Shown piece after piece: positions 1-11,754 of a stretch of 64,000 nt of DNA. The notes below the pieces were generated by a model. That model searched no databases. It had not been told where the DNA came from and saw only the letters and a program-made list of their open reading frames with translations. The DNA is from Petunia secreta (Eukaryota; Streptophyta; Magnoliopsida; Solanales; Solanaceae), in assembly GCA_029990175.1 (NCBI GenBank), contig JARKIP010000065.1:22112501-22176500 (forward strand), in the 5' to 3' direction. A program made the translations under genes and the position numbers. The stretch's first letter is position 1. Every line of letters starts with the position of its first letter.

Positions 1-832
1 TTGAGGTAGTGGCATTTGCTTGATGGGACTCTTGTTTTATCTCAGGGAAGTATGAGTTTTGTTTGAGGGACAAACCAGGATATTCAACAAGTTGGGAGTG
101 AGTACTATATAAGGTTCTTCTATTACCCACAAAAACTTCATCAAGCTGAAAGCAGAAGGTTGTGATTTTATAACTTACTTTTTGGTTTCTCACTTTTACA
201 ACCATCATGTGCTATTTATGCTATTAGCGACACAGACAACTTTGTATGCCAACCAAAGACTAATGTGACTCCTTTTTATTTTTGATTTGTTTAGAGAAAA
301 ATGGCATTTAATTCTCTAACTTTAAACTTACCATTTAGTCATTGATAACGTGCTTTATGGTTGTACAAATGATCACAATTTCTAAAAGCATTTCTGTTAT
401 AGAACGCTAATATTTGGCCACACCATTTATTCCCAACTATGGCCACACCGTGTAAAGACATTCTAGCCTTAATTTTTGTTTTGCCACTCAAATAAATTTT
501 TTCACTCCAAAACCTTCCCTCCCAACGAGATAATAAATACACCTTATTCCAAAAATCTTGAGCACTACAAAATATTCATGCATGGGAGATGAAAGGTTAA
601 TATACTAATTTTACATAGTAATACGTATCTGTATAAGTATGTACATAGTTCCTAATTATACGTATTATTTTTTACAAAAAATGCTTTATTAGTTAGAATA
701 TAATTCTTACACAATACATTTGACTACCACCAAACATACCATGTCTATTAGAATTTAATTCTTATTCCTTTACCGTTTTGACTAACACCATTCCACAAAC
801 CCAAAACACAAAATTCACAATCATCTTTAAAC
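1..832. other. Unassigned AT-rich flank, no gene seen
   Basis: The stretch is AT-rich. Its only open frames are short, and none resembles a known protein. No LTR end, primer site or tandem repeat was found here. It could be the 5' flank of the FAR1-like pseudogene that follows, but I see no clear promoter elements for it. Confidence 0.5.
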
Positions 833-3258
833 ATGAACACCAATGCATCAAGTCCTAATACGGATAAATTAAGTAATGAATTATATAGAGCTCTAGGGTT
901 GACATCATACGATAGTTTGATGAATGATGAAGAGGATTTGGTTGACATTGACCCTGATGGGGCTAACAACGATGCAGAAAATAATGAAGGTGATGTTGAT
1001 ATTGATGTTAAAGATGATGAAGTTCAAAAAGTGTTATATTGGGGTAATGGCTTTTCTGAAGATGATCTAGCAATGGGTCCACTTCCTGGAATGTGGTTTA
1101 AAAGTAGTCAACCTATGTATGAATTTTACAAAGCACATGCTAAATTATTAGAGTTTTGTATTGTCAAACGAACATGCAACAAAAAAGGGGTGATACATAA
1201 GGTATGTGCAATATGGTTGTGATTGGTCAAGGATACGAAATCATAAAATATTTAGTAAAAGATAAAATTGTTGTGCTAGAATCAATGTAATTTTTTAGAA
1301 AGATGGATTATGTCGCGTTTCCTAGGTTATTAAAATGCATAATCATAAATTTCAACCATCGCTATCACGGTTGATGGCTGGACACTGGTCGGTTAGTAAT
1401 TATCTTAAGAGATTCTTTAAAGCCAATGATATAACTTGCTTAAGACCCTCCAAGAACATAAGAGTAGCTGAAGTACTTGCTGATGGGCCGAAGAATTTGG
1501 GTTGTACTCTTAAGGACTGTAAAAATTATATTTTGAAGAGTAGGCTGCTTGAATTGGAAGAAGGGGACGCACAAACATTACTCAAGTTCTTTACTGATAT
1601 GCAACAAAAAGATGGGGAGTTTTTCCCTCAATTGGTGTTGATAGTTTAGGTAGGATTCTTAATATTGTATGGGTGCATTCTCACTCAAAGGTTGCATATG
1701 AGGAGTTCCATGATGTTATATGCTTTGATACAACATAGCTAGTGAATCAGTATAATATTTCATTCGCTTCATTTGTTGGCGTCAATCACCACAAGCAGTC
1801 CATAATTTTGGGATGTGCTCTCATGTCGAATGAGGATGGTGCAAGTTACATGTTGATGATTTCTGCATAGCTTGGGGCCATGGGAAATGTTTGTCCACTG
1901 GCTATCTTGACCAAACAGTGTGAAAGCATTAAGGCAGCTATACATAAATTGATGCCAAATATGGTACAAAAATATTGTGTATGGCATATATTCTCTAAGT
2001 TGCCTTTGAAGTTAAGCGGGGTTCATGATTCAAAAAATGCAAAGTCAAAATTTAAGGCCACGGTCCTACATAGCATTACTACAGTTGAGTTCGAGACCAG
2101 ATAGGCTAAATATATTGGCAAATATAACTTAGATGGAACAGATTGGTTTCGTAAGCTCGTTTTAGAGAATGAAAAATGGGTTCCTCCATACCTAGATGAT
2201 CATTTTTGGGCAGGGATGTTGTCTACTTAGAGAAGCGAAGGAGTGCATGCTTTCTTTAATGGATTTATCACCAGTCAAAGCACTTTGAGGCAATTTGTTC
2301 AGCAATATGAGTTAGTTATAAGAGATAAGTTTGAGAAAGAGTTGGAAGCGGAATATAGGTTAAATTGCTTCAAAATAAAATGTTTGTCAGAATTCTCGTG
2401 GGAGGCAAAACTTCAAGCTTGCTATACTCGCAAAATATTTGAATTGTTCCAAAAGCAACTAAAGAAGTTATATCATTGTGAAATCAACACACCCCTGAGG
2501 ATGATGAAGCAGAACCTGGTGTGGAGAAATACATTATAACTGATTATTCAAAGAGAAGTTTTAGCCGTAGAGATCAATTTTTCTTCACTGTTAAGTACAT
2601 GACTGTTGGTGAATATCTAAGTTGCTTTTGCAAATGGTTTGAAAGTAGAGGGATTCATGCTGCCATATACTTAAGGTGTTGTCTCACAAAAGGATAGAAA
2701 AAGTTGACCAAAGGTATATAAAGAAGAGGTGGAGAAAAGATGTTGTTCGTCCACACTTGAAACGATTCTTTTTTGGAGGTTAGCCACATATGACTTCAGA
2801 GTACATAATGTACAAGGATCAACTAAAGCATTTTGAGCAGAACTGTGATATTGCATTGGATAGTAAAGTGAAGAGGAAATATATCAAGTATATGATGATC
2901 AAAGTAGAGCATGACCTTTTAAATTTGAATGATGATTAGTGAGCAATTCGTCCAATTGGAAGAGATAAGTGAGGTTGAGGTTCACATTGACCCTTCAAGT
3001 GTGGTTAAGGGTGAAGCAAGTATTATACGTGACCCTTGATACACTCATTCACGAGGACGTCCACGATTGAGCCGATATAAAGGACGACTTGGAACCTAAT
3101 TTAGAAGTTCACAAAGTGGTGGTGGAAGTAGAGGAAGACGCAATGGGAGTAATAGAGGTGGTGGTAGAGGTACTAAAGGTGGTGGTTGAGGTAGTACAGA
3201 TTGTGGTAGAGGCGGTCAAGGCACGAGTATAACTAATGTAAAAGATGAAGGAAATTAG
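833..3258 (+). pseudogene. FAR1/FHY3-related (FRS-type) transposase-derived protein, broken
   Basis: The reading is collinear with FAR1-related proteins, plant transcription regulators domesticated from Mutator-like transposases. An acidic N-terminus (833-1070) leads into a FAR1-type DNA-binding region (about 1085-1222, with YEFYKAHAK). The transposase-like core follows at 1335-2540 and contains FASFVGVNHH (about 1760-1790) and YCVWHIFSKLP (about 1970-2000). A degenerate SWIM zinc motif SCFCKWFESRGI lies at about 2620-2660, YIKKRWRKDV at about 2715-2745, and the C-terminal RGRPR motif near 3050 precedes a Gly/Arg-rich tail (3110-3240). Stops and frame changes occur near 1220, 1648, 1738, 1870, 2102, 2229 and 2540. 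The usual TDQ of the catalytic segment reads LTKQ, and the SWIM Cys/His pair after GI is lost. It could instead be a decayed Mutator-like transposase. No terminal inverted repeats were seen, so I favour a FAR1-like gene relic. Confidence 0.8.
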
Positions 3259-3323
3259 GTAAAACTTACTTGCATATTTACTAGAATTTATTGATTATTT
3301 GTTTTAACAAATGCATCTCTTAT

Positions 3324-3968
3324 TGATACGGGTCGAGATAAAAGACAAGAAAGACGATAAATGATAGGAGCGAGGCTTGTCTCGGACTCCTTACAAGGAG
3401 AACTTGTTCCGTAAAACCCTCGTATCGTGCCAAGATTTACCTACGCTTCACAACTACCCTTGAGTCACACGAGGAACTCGCAAGTAGAATGATCGGGGGG
3501 TTTGGGGATCAACTAGCTCACCTAGAAGACTCAAACCAATAAAGGGTTCTTTCATTCATTCAAAAAGTCTCTACTCTTGAAAGTTTGTTCAATCATTCAT
3601 CAAAGCTAACTAAGGAAATTGAAAGACTAATGGAGTATTTATAGGCCTCATCTAGACATAATGAAAGCCCTAAAGTACCCTTAAAGTAGATTCTAAAGTC
3701 ATAGGCCACGTAGGCCTTGAATAGGAATTACATAGCATTAAAAATAGAATTCCCGTCATACTTCTGAACAGGGCAGACCACCCATAAAAGTTCAGAGAGT
3801 TGGGTGGGCGGTCCGCCTAGTAAGTGGGCCGTCCGCCTGCTTCTCTGGCTCCTTGAAATGCGTCGAAATGTGTCTCGAATGCTCCTCCTTCCATGGAGTT
3901 CCAATGCATAAGCTCTTCCTTGGTCTTGTATGGTGCTTTTGGATGGTTTCTCGATTTGCCCTGCATCA
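3324..3968 (-). repeat. 3' LTR of E1
   Basis: This 645-bp LTR matches the E4 LTR at 20645-21359 in its ends, TATA region and order of blocks. It holds two GC-rich palindromes (3806-3818 and 3826-3838). A short G-run at about 3495-3500 sits where other LTRs of the group carry long G or C tracts. The pol reading frame enters it from the right and stops at 3728. Confidence 0.85.
3636..3643 (-). promoter_or_regulatory. TATA box in E1 LTR
   Basis: The + strand reads TATTTATA, giving TATAAATA on the element's strand. It lies between the palindrome cluster and the G-run, the same order as in the other LTRs here. Confidence 0.55.
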
Positions 3969-6900
3969 TCTTCCCCTTCTTGAGAAGATTTCGTCCTCGA
4001 AATCAAGGTGCGGTCTCTAATGGCATCAACAACTTCTCGGGGTGGCCAAGACTCTCCTTCTTCGTCCTTCTTGAACGTCACATTGACATAGGCTTCTTCC
4101 AAGATCTCCCATGCCTTAGCATGGAGCTTAGGACCTACAAGGAACGACAAGCAACTTCCTATTTCAAAAGTAGGTTAGTGCAAGAAGTGTGGAAAATACA
4201 CTCTTGTGGTATAACCAAGCATTAATAATAAGCACAAATATCAAGTCTCCAAGGAGAACAACAAGTACTTGGTTTAATGAAAACATGCACTCAACAAAGA
4301 ATGAGCAAATAGGTCATGGGGACATGGGAAATGTAAGATCAAGCTATCAAAATCCCCTTGATCCTTAAGCTCACGATCAAAACACCAATCAATCCTCAAG
4401 GTGTTGTCAGCATGTTGAGTGGAGTAAGTCAAATATCCCAACCTGCAAGTAAGATCAATTACTCCACTCCCCTTCTTTAGAGAATACTTACTCACACCAA
4501 GGGATTCCTCTTCACCTCCAATTTTATCACCTAAGCAACCCTTCTCAAAAGACAAACTAGCAAGAAAGGTATTGATAATGGCCTCTTTTTCATCATAACG
4601 CAAACAAGCAATAGTAGGGTCACTCAAAGAGTCATTTACCTCACTCAAATTCTCACACAATGGGTTGCCTAAGGAGTCAAACCCTTCACACTATGGAGGT
4701 TCTATTTTACTACTCATCCTAGTCCGATACAAGTCATTACCTCTAATGAGGAGGCCTTCAAACAGTGGATTAGTAAAAACATGCATCTCAATTTTATGAT
4801 TACGCATTGACAAGATATCAAGACAGGTTCATTACTCTCACTTGAGGAGTCATCATAGACAACCTTGTTCAATTCATGCAATTTGGACTCCTCAAGGTCA
4901 CTACCTTCCTTACCATAACACATTTGTCCACCAAATAAGAGCATATCAATAAGGGTATGATCAACTATCTCATCTTCCCTTTCATCAAATATTGGTGGTG
5001 TGTCATAGCAAAGGTCACAATCTTTGTCGACTATAAAATCTACACTAGGGAGAGGTTCAATGAACAATGAGCTCATATCATGATATGGCATAGCATCCCT
5101 CCCAACTAGTGTTGCACAAGCACACTCAAGTTGACTACTAGACTCTTCACTAGTGGCATATTCACTGGATGCATCACAAGCACCAACTAGTGTTGAGTCA
5201 TCACAAGACAAATAGCTAGTAGGCTCATGAAAAGATGAAGCAACACTTACATTTATAGTACTTCCTTGATCACTCACAAGGCTTGAAGTGTCATATGCAA
5301 CTCACCTTCATGAGGCTCACATTGAGAATTGTCCTCCTCTTGTCTTTCCTTCCAAGCACATGGTTGAGGCTCCAATAGCTTGTCTTCAAATGTACCTACA
5401 CAAGAGCTATCACAAGAAAAAGTAGAAGATGAAGAATTGTTAGAACAGTGGGTGCTATAACTCTCACTTTTTCTTTTCTCACCTCTCTTCTCTCTCAATT
5501 TTCCCTCAAGGTCAAGTGTAGTTTGTGGTGACAATCCACTCACATCACTCCTCAAATCCTCTCCTTTTTCCTATCTTGGATTGTTACTGGTCACTCCCCC
5601 ACTTCTCTCTTACTTTTCTCTCTCATTTTAAGTGGAGTGACACTCACTTTCATCATGCAATGGCAAGACAATAAGATTGTTTGCTTCGAGTTCAAGTACA
5701 ATGGGTGACTTTGCTTTAGCCGCTTCCCTCAACTCCTTCATATACTTGTAGTCTTCCCTTACTTGCCTTGGAGTCAAAGGTTTAAGCACATACTTTATCC
5801 CATCTTGCTTGACCGTGTAGGACTTGGTTCGGCCATCATGTACTACACAACTATCATATTACCATGGCCTCCCAAACAAAAGATGGCTAGCTTGCATCGG
5901 GATCACATCAAACATTATCTTATCTTTATAGTTCCCAATGCTAAACTCTATCAACACTTGTTTCACCACCTTTAATTAACCACACTCACTAAGCCATTGT
6001 AAACGGTATGGTTTTGGATGCTTTAGAGTGCGTACTTTCAATTGGGAAATCAAAATTTGGCTCACTATGTTGGCACAACTTCCCGAATCAACAACCATTG
6101 AGTACACTTGCCCCATCACATGAAATCTAGCATGAAAGAGGTTTCTCTTTGATAGTTTTCCACCTCTTCTTCCATGAATATGGTGCTCAAACTCCTCTTA
6201 AATACCAAGAACAATTGAGGATCTTATCCTTCTTCGGTAGCCTCTTCACAAGCAGCTTCCTCATCTCCCTCTACTCCCTCATTTTCGGGCTCACTATCTT
6301 GCTCATACACCAAATTATCGACCACAACCATGGTCCATTCTATAGGAAAATCCCTAGTAAAATGACCATAGCCCTTGCACTTGTAGCATTGAGTAGAAGT
6401 AGAAGTGGGATTGCTCAAGCGAGTTTTAGAAGTACCTTCCAAGTGTGGTGTAGACTTCTCATATGGCTTCTTCACTTCTTTGCTAGCACTTGCACTTGGA
6501 AAGTTTGCATTTGGAGTCTTCCACTCCTTTTGCTTGCTTGTGGAAGTAGGAGTGTTACTTTTGGACTTCTCTCCCTTAAGCCGATTCTCGGCTTCAATTG
6601 CGGCTACAAAGATGTCTTGAAGTGAAAGATAAGCATGCAACCTCAATTGATAAGCTATACCATAGCTCAAGCCATTCTTGAAACGGGTCACGGCTTGTTC
6701 TTCACCCTCGGTATCCATATCCAATGCCATCCGGTTCTTCTCAAATTCATCATAGTACTCACGAACCGTCTTGACACCTTGCTTTACATCATAAAGCTTC
6801 TTGAGTTGCTCTTGACGATACCTTGGAGTCACATACTTTCTATCCATAAGAACTTTCAATATATCCCAAGTCACATCCACATGCACACCCATTATTCTTC

Positions 6901-7657
6901 TTGACCTCTTGATGGAATCCCACCAAGTAGAAGCCTAGGCCTCAAAGGTAGAAATAGCATAGGTACCCTTCTTCTCCTCGGTCATCTCATTGGTATCAAA
7001 TACCCTCTCCATGAGTAGTATCCATTCCATGTATGCTTCCAGATCACAAGTTCCCTTAAAGGTTGGAAGATTGAGCTTAACACTATTGAGGTTGTTGTTG
7101 TCACGTACCCCACGGTTAGGCTCCGGTTGCCCTCCATAGTGGTCGTGATAAGCAACATATTCCCTCCTAGAATTCCCTCCATCAAATCTCAAGGGTGGCC
7201 CTCGACCTCAGCCTCTATCCCTATCCACATTACGACCCCAATTCATACCTCGCCTCGATTGATAATGAGCATCATAACCATAGGCCTCCTCACCATACTC
7301 AGCTTCCTCCCCTTCTTGAGCCTCAACAATTTGCTCAAGTGGTGGAACATTTCAAACGGGTCTTTGAAGTGGAGCATTTACTTGGGGATTGCCCAAGTTG
7401 TGGGGAATGCCCCCTTGTTGGGGATTGCCCAACACATGCTCTTGTGGAGCAACAACATTCCTTAGCTCATATCTCTTGGCTATCACCACAAAGTGTCCGG
7501 GGGTCATAGGAGTGCTATGACTTGTGTCTTCTCCGGATTCAAGTGGGACACTCGGGGTCCTTCTTTCAATGGTCTCAAGCCTCAAGGATACGTCTTCTAA
7601 TTTAGCCTTGATGATTGCCAAGGCATTCTTAACGGAATCATCTCCATCATTTGCCAC
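3728..7657 (-). pseudogene. E1 polyprotein: gag, protease, unrecognised insert, pol C-terminal remnant
   Basis: The start of the gag equivalent to MANEG is GTG here (7655-7657), so the normal start codon is lost. Gag N-terminus lies at 7657-6935, and the capsid-like part plus zinc knuckle at 6892-6224. The knuckle reads CYKCKGYGHFTRDF, so the fourth ligand Cys is Phe. The protease follows at about 6130-5760 with an intact DSG motif near 6090. The insert shared with E2-E4 covers about 5700-4150, with VSGLSP near 5540 and CYDTPPIFDE near 5000. The tail LISRTKSSQEGEDDAGQ reads through the polypurine tract into the LTR. It is broken by several stops and frameshifts. The RT to integrase part is absent, not merely decayed. 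The function of the insert is unknown. Confidence 0.8.
3969..3981 (-). other. Polypurine tract of E1
   Basis: The element strand reads AAGAAGGGGAAGA directly next to the LTR. The same bases also encode the QEGED part of the pol tail. Confidence 0.65.
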
Positions 7658-7750
7658 TGTACCTACAAAATCAACAAACGTTAGTGAAAACACCTCACTC
7701 ACACCCTCACGTGTATGACACTCGGTTCACTCCTAGTATAGAAAAAAAAC

Positions 7751-8030
7751 CTAAAATATGCCTAACTAGACTAAAACCCCGTCTATTACTAATTTTATCA
7801 CCACTTTGCTGGAATAGCATCATCTGCTATTCCACACACCCTTTTTTATTTTATCCAAACTATAGGGTGACTTAAACCCTAGTGAAAAGCTTGTATGAAA
7901 CAAAAAACTAAAATGTGCTAACTAGACTCGAACCCCGAACCCCCACCTCTTATTACTAATTTTAACACCACTTTGCTGGAATAGCATCATTAGTTATTCC
8001 ACACACTCTTTTTTATTTTATCCAAACTAT
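7751..8030. repeat. Two-copy direct repeat of about 115-120 bp
   Basis: Copies at about 7751-7862 and 7908-8030 share CTAACTAGACT, TATTACTAATTTTA, CACTTTGCTGGAATAGCATCA and TATCCAAACTAT in the same order, separated by about 45 bp. I do not recognise the repeat family. It begins just where E1 ends. Confidence 0.7.
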
Positions 8031-8379
8031 ATCCTAAACAAAACCCCAACCTTCACGTTGTAAAACTAAAAAATTATGACATTCAAAGTAACCTAATAAA
8101 CGAGAAACAAAGGTTCTCCTTCGTTTGTAAGAATCTAAGAAATTCCACAAATATTTTCTTCGTTCTACTTCTTTATCAAAAAAATATCGGTAGATGCAAG
8201 CAATTCTAAGTACTATTCACCAGGAACATATATAAATAATTTTGGACACGAGATATTTACTATGAAGTTAAGCAATTTTTATGTTACTACAGATGTTTTC
8301 GTCAGTTTTATCACTTTATAACGTTTTCATGTATTTTAATTACCCATAGGAAATAGTTATGAAATTCACTAGAATCTTG
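8031..8379. other. Unassigned AT-rich sequence
   Basis: I see no open frame of note, LTR end or recognised repeat. It separates the duplicated repeat from the truncated E0 LTR piece. Confidence 0.4.
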
Positions 8380-8585
8380 TCAAGCCTTGAGCAGAGGGAG
8401 GTGCCCCGCGTCAACAAAGTCCAGAGAAGGCTCCCAGTCAGAGGCGGTCTGCCTGGCCTCAGAGGCGGTCCGCCTAGGTAAAGTCCAGAGAGGTTGAACT
8501 TCCACACTTAGCCGAATTTTGAGGGATTTTGGGAAGAGGCGGTTCGCCCTCTTATGAAGCCTATCTTGGAGTGTTTGTGGAGTGT
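8380..8585 (-). repeat. Left piece of the E0 3' LTR (U3 part), truncated
   Basis: The piece carries GC-rich palindromes (for example AGGCGGTCCGCCT near 8462) and CTTAGCCGAATTT, also found in the E2 LTR. It is cut at 8585 by E2 and continues at 55595-55770. Its left boundary is not an LTR terminus, so the start shown is approximate. Confidence 0.6.
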
Positions 8586-9431
8586 TGATGCACTGTAAAA
8601 TGCGGAAGCAATAAAGTAAAGATAAAAGCAAGACGAAGCTTGAACGATTACCTAAGTAGAAGCGAGGAACCTAGTCTCAATACACCTGGGGTGAATGTCA
8701 AGGGTAACATATACTAAGAAACTATCCTCAACAGATACCCAACTCTTGCAAATAGAATGATCAAGTAGGAATGAAGTTAAAATTTGATTCCACCAATTGA
8801 AATCAAGCCCAAACAAGGGTTTTATTAGAGAGCATTCCTCATGGTTTTTGTGTATAAAAAACAAGGTAAATGAAATAAATGCCTAAGGGAGGCTTTTATG
8901 GTCTCCCTTTATATATTGTGAAAATTCTTAAAATCCCACAAGTCGGGTAAAAACAATAAAGGCCACGTAGGCCTAGAATAGGAAACACACTCAAAAACTA
9001 GAAAAATCCGGTCAAGTTGGGGCAGGAGTAGGAGGTATGCCCACTCCTATAGGCGGTCCACCCATTAGGGAGTGTTGATTAGAGTAGGCGGTCCGCCCAT
9101 ATTGCAGAGACGGTCCGCCTGTTGAAACTTCAGAGAGTTGGAAAATCAACACTTAGCCGAATTTCGAGCCAAAAGTGAAGTAGGAAGTCCGGCCACTTTA
9201 AGAGGCGGTGCGTCTCATCCTGGAGCATGTGGAGGAGTTTCAAAATCAGCTTAGGGCATTCCTCCTTGGTGCCTAGGCGGTCCTCCCTCAAGGGTGCTCA
9301 AGTGCATGACCTTCAAATCACTTCTGGAGCTCCTGTCTTCCACGCCTTCCTATACCAAGTGCAGATAAGAATCGTAGATCTCTTTAGCTTGACTCGTAGT
9401 AAATGGTCTTGAGGCAATTTGAATTGCATCA
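8586..9431 (-). repeat. 3' LTR of E2
   Basis: This 846-bp LTR starts TGATGCACTG and ends TTGCATCA on the + strand. It contains several palindrome variants (9050-9290). Its U3 end encodes the last part of the pol frame (SRPFTTSQAKEIYDSYLHLV). It is paired with the shorter copy at 55040-55589. Confidence 0.85.
8907..8915 (-). promoter_or_regulatory. TATA box in E2 LTR
   Basis: The + strand reads CTTTATATA, which is TATATAAAG on the element strand, between the palindrome cluster and the U5 side. Confidence 0.5.
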
Positions 9432-10996
9432 TCCTCCCCTTCTGGAGAAGATTTCATCCACGAAATCACTCCATCAAGGCCTACAAGAATTGAAAAACAC
9501 ATGCACAACTTCCTACTACGGAAGTAGGTTAGTGCAAACCTTATGGAAAACACTCTTATGTTATAACCAAGTAACAAAGTAGACATCTCAACTTCATTTT
9601 TGAACAAAGATGAAGCATCAAAACAAGGTTCATCACTCACACTTGAGGAGTCATCATACATAACCCTATCATTCTCATGCAATAGAGACTCTTCAATGTC
9701 ACTACCTTCCTTACTACAACACTTAGGTCCACCAAAAGCAATTATATCAATAAGGGTATGATCAAACAACTCATCTTCCCCTTTATTAAAAATTGGTGGT
9801 GTGTCATAACAAGGTTCACAAGCATAGTCAACTACCATTTTTTCACTAAAGAGAGGTTCATTGAATACCGGGCTCGCATCATGAATTAGCTTATCAGTCC
9901 TCTCAACTAGTGGTTCACGTTCATACACAAGTTGACCACTATACTCTATACTAGTTGCAAGTTCAATAGATGCATTATAAGCACCAACTAGCATTGAGTC
10001 CTCACAAGACAAGGAACTAACATGTTCATAGCACTTGAAGTATGATGTTCAACTTCCTCTTCATAAAGCTCACTATGAAGATCCTCATCTCCTTGCCTTC
10101 CATCCAAAGCACATGATTGAGCCTCTATTAGCTTGCCTCCAATTGTACCTACACAAAAGCTAAAATAAGTAGAAGAAGAAGATAAAGAGTTAGTGTTAGA
10201 ATAAGGGGTGCCCTCACTATCAATGATTTCTTTTCCTTCTTTCTTCTCCCTCATTTTTCTTTCAAAGACAAGTGTAGATTTGGGTGACAGTCCACTCACA
10301 TCATTCCATACATCCTCTCCTTTTTCCACTCTAGGATTGTCACCGGTCACTCCCGTACTCCTCTCGATATTTTGTCTCTCATTTTTCAAAAGCATTGGGA
10401 TGAGGCCCAAGAATGCCTTCACCTGGAGTAGTTGGACCTTTTACTTCAACCCGTAAGGGCATAACAACAAGGTTTACGGCTTCGGGGTCGATCTCCACAC
10501 TCTCAACCACTCTCAACTCCCCACACTCACACAACCATTGGAAACAATACGGTTGTGGATGTTTAAGAGTAGGCAACTTCAATTATGAAACAAACGTTTC
10601 GCTCACTAAATTAGTGCAACATCTGGAATCAACAATTAAAGAACACACTTGTCCCACCACTCTACACCTAGCGTGGAACAAGTTCTCCTTTTGCACATTC
10701 TCCTCCTCCTCAAGACTCGTACGCACCACAAGGGTCATATTAAGCTTATCATCCTCCGCCACGACCTCTTCACACTCAGCACGCTCACCTCCTCCAACTC
10801 CCTCATTTTTGGGCTCACTCTCTTGCTCACACACCCTACCAACATCCATGGTTATCATTATTCTACTGGTGGGACAATCTCTAGCAAAATGCCCATAGCC
10901 CTTCGATTTGTGACATTGAAAAGAAGAAGCACTAGGAGTATGTAATTGAGTTTTAAAGTTACCTCCCAACTCCTTAGAGTTACTCCTTGGTGTTAC
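9350..10996 (-). pseudogene. E2 polyprotein, C-terminal segment: zinc knuckle, protease, insert, pol tail
   Basis: Reading leftward from the E3 insertion, the knuckle is CHKSKGYGHFARDC (second Cys changed to Ser). The protease core follows near 10620 with VDSRCCTN, so the catalytic DSG reads DSR. Part of the protease is deleted after CECGELRVVE. The insert shared with the other non-autonomous copies then begins with ERSTGVTGDN and VSGLSP (about 10345-10270), with CYDTPPIFN at about 9800 and DHTLIDI at about 9750. It ends with a degenerate pol tail (SSPEGEDDAIQIASRPF) that continues into the LTR. Stops occur near 10583, 10379 and 9988. No RT or integrase sequence is present. Confidence 0.8.
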
Positions 10997-11754
10997 TAAT
11001 ACGGGGTAAAACACAGAAGCTAAAAAAAGATAGACGTGGAAGCAAATAAACGAGATAACAAGAAAGTTGAGATTTGGGAGAATAGAAATAGAAGAAAGAA
11101 TGAATCAAACTCACATACGTAGATTGATTCCAAGGGAGAAAGGGAGAGTTGAACCTCTCAAGGAATAATACTAGGATGATCTTCTATGGATTCTAAATTT
11201 AAAACGATACATGAAGCTTCAAGCTTCTACAAAGAAGGCAGTGCCTCTCTTTCCTTTCTTCTCTATTCAAGACTAATCCAAATTAACTAACTCATGAAAT
11301 GAAACTCTAAGGTAACGTATTTATAGGTTCCCTCACATTTAGTATGAAATGACATAAAATTCTACAAGTTGGGTCAAAACATAGTAGGCACGCAGGGCTA
11401 AAAGAGGAAATAGTCTTAAAACTAGTTAAAATCCCGTCTTGGACAAAACAGGGTCAAAAAGAGCACCTGGATCAAAGAGGAGCGCCTGGGCTGTTGATCA
11501 GTGAGCAATTGAGGCGAAGCGCCTCAATCAGAAGAGGAGCGCCTCAATTCTGAGGAGGAGCACCTGGTCCAATGGTCAGTAAGGCTTCTAGGCGGAGAGC
11601 CTGGTCCTGAGGAGGAGCGCCCAAAGCTGAGATCAAGCGACACATCTTAAAATTTCTTCCGAACTCTCCTTCAAAGCTCTTGACCTCCCGTCCTTTGCAT
11701 CCTTCAAGCTTGGCTTTTGATGGTTAGTACTTTGGCTCGATTTGCCCCGCATCA
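10997..11754 (-). repeat. 3' LTR of E3
   Basis: The LTR begins TAATACGG (TG changed to TA) and ends CCGCATCA. It pairs with 16076-16828 over its whole length. It contains a cluster of GGAGCGCCT motifs at about 11460-11630 and a TATA box at 11318-11325. Confidence 0.85.
11318..11325 (-). promoter_or_regulatory. TATA box in E3 3' LTR
   Basis: TATTTATA on the + strand (TATAAATA on the element strand). The same box is at 16391-16398 in the partner LTR. Confidence 0.5.

Larger units (their letters stand above)
3324..7738 (-). mobile_element. E1: non-autonomous Ty3/gypsy LTR element lacking RT and integrase, 5' end missing
   Basis: E1 runs right to left. Its 3' LTR (3324-3968) begins TGATACGG and ends TGCATCA on the + strand. 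The internal part carries gag, a protease, the unrecognised insert shared with E2-E4, and the last residues of the pol frame. The gag leader stops abruptly near 7738, so neither a primer site nor a 5' LTR is visible. It is closest to E4, judging from near-identical LTR ends and coding order. No RT, RNase H or integrase motif can be found on either strand between 3728 and 7657. I infer that it was mobilised in trans by the autonomous family seen in E0, E5 and E8. Confidence 0.85.

Noticed and set aside
833..2540. Autonomous Mutator-like transposon
   Set aside because: No terminal inverted repeats or 9-bp duplications were seen, the catalytic TDQ is lost, and the domain order fits FAR1-type genes better.
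6149..6625. Long + strand frames across E1 gag
   Set aside because: They are antisense to the clear gag and zinc-knuckle reading on the - strand and show no domain.
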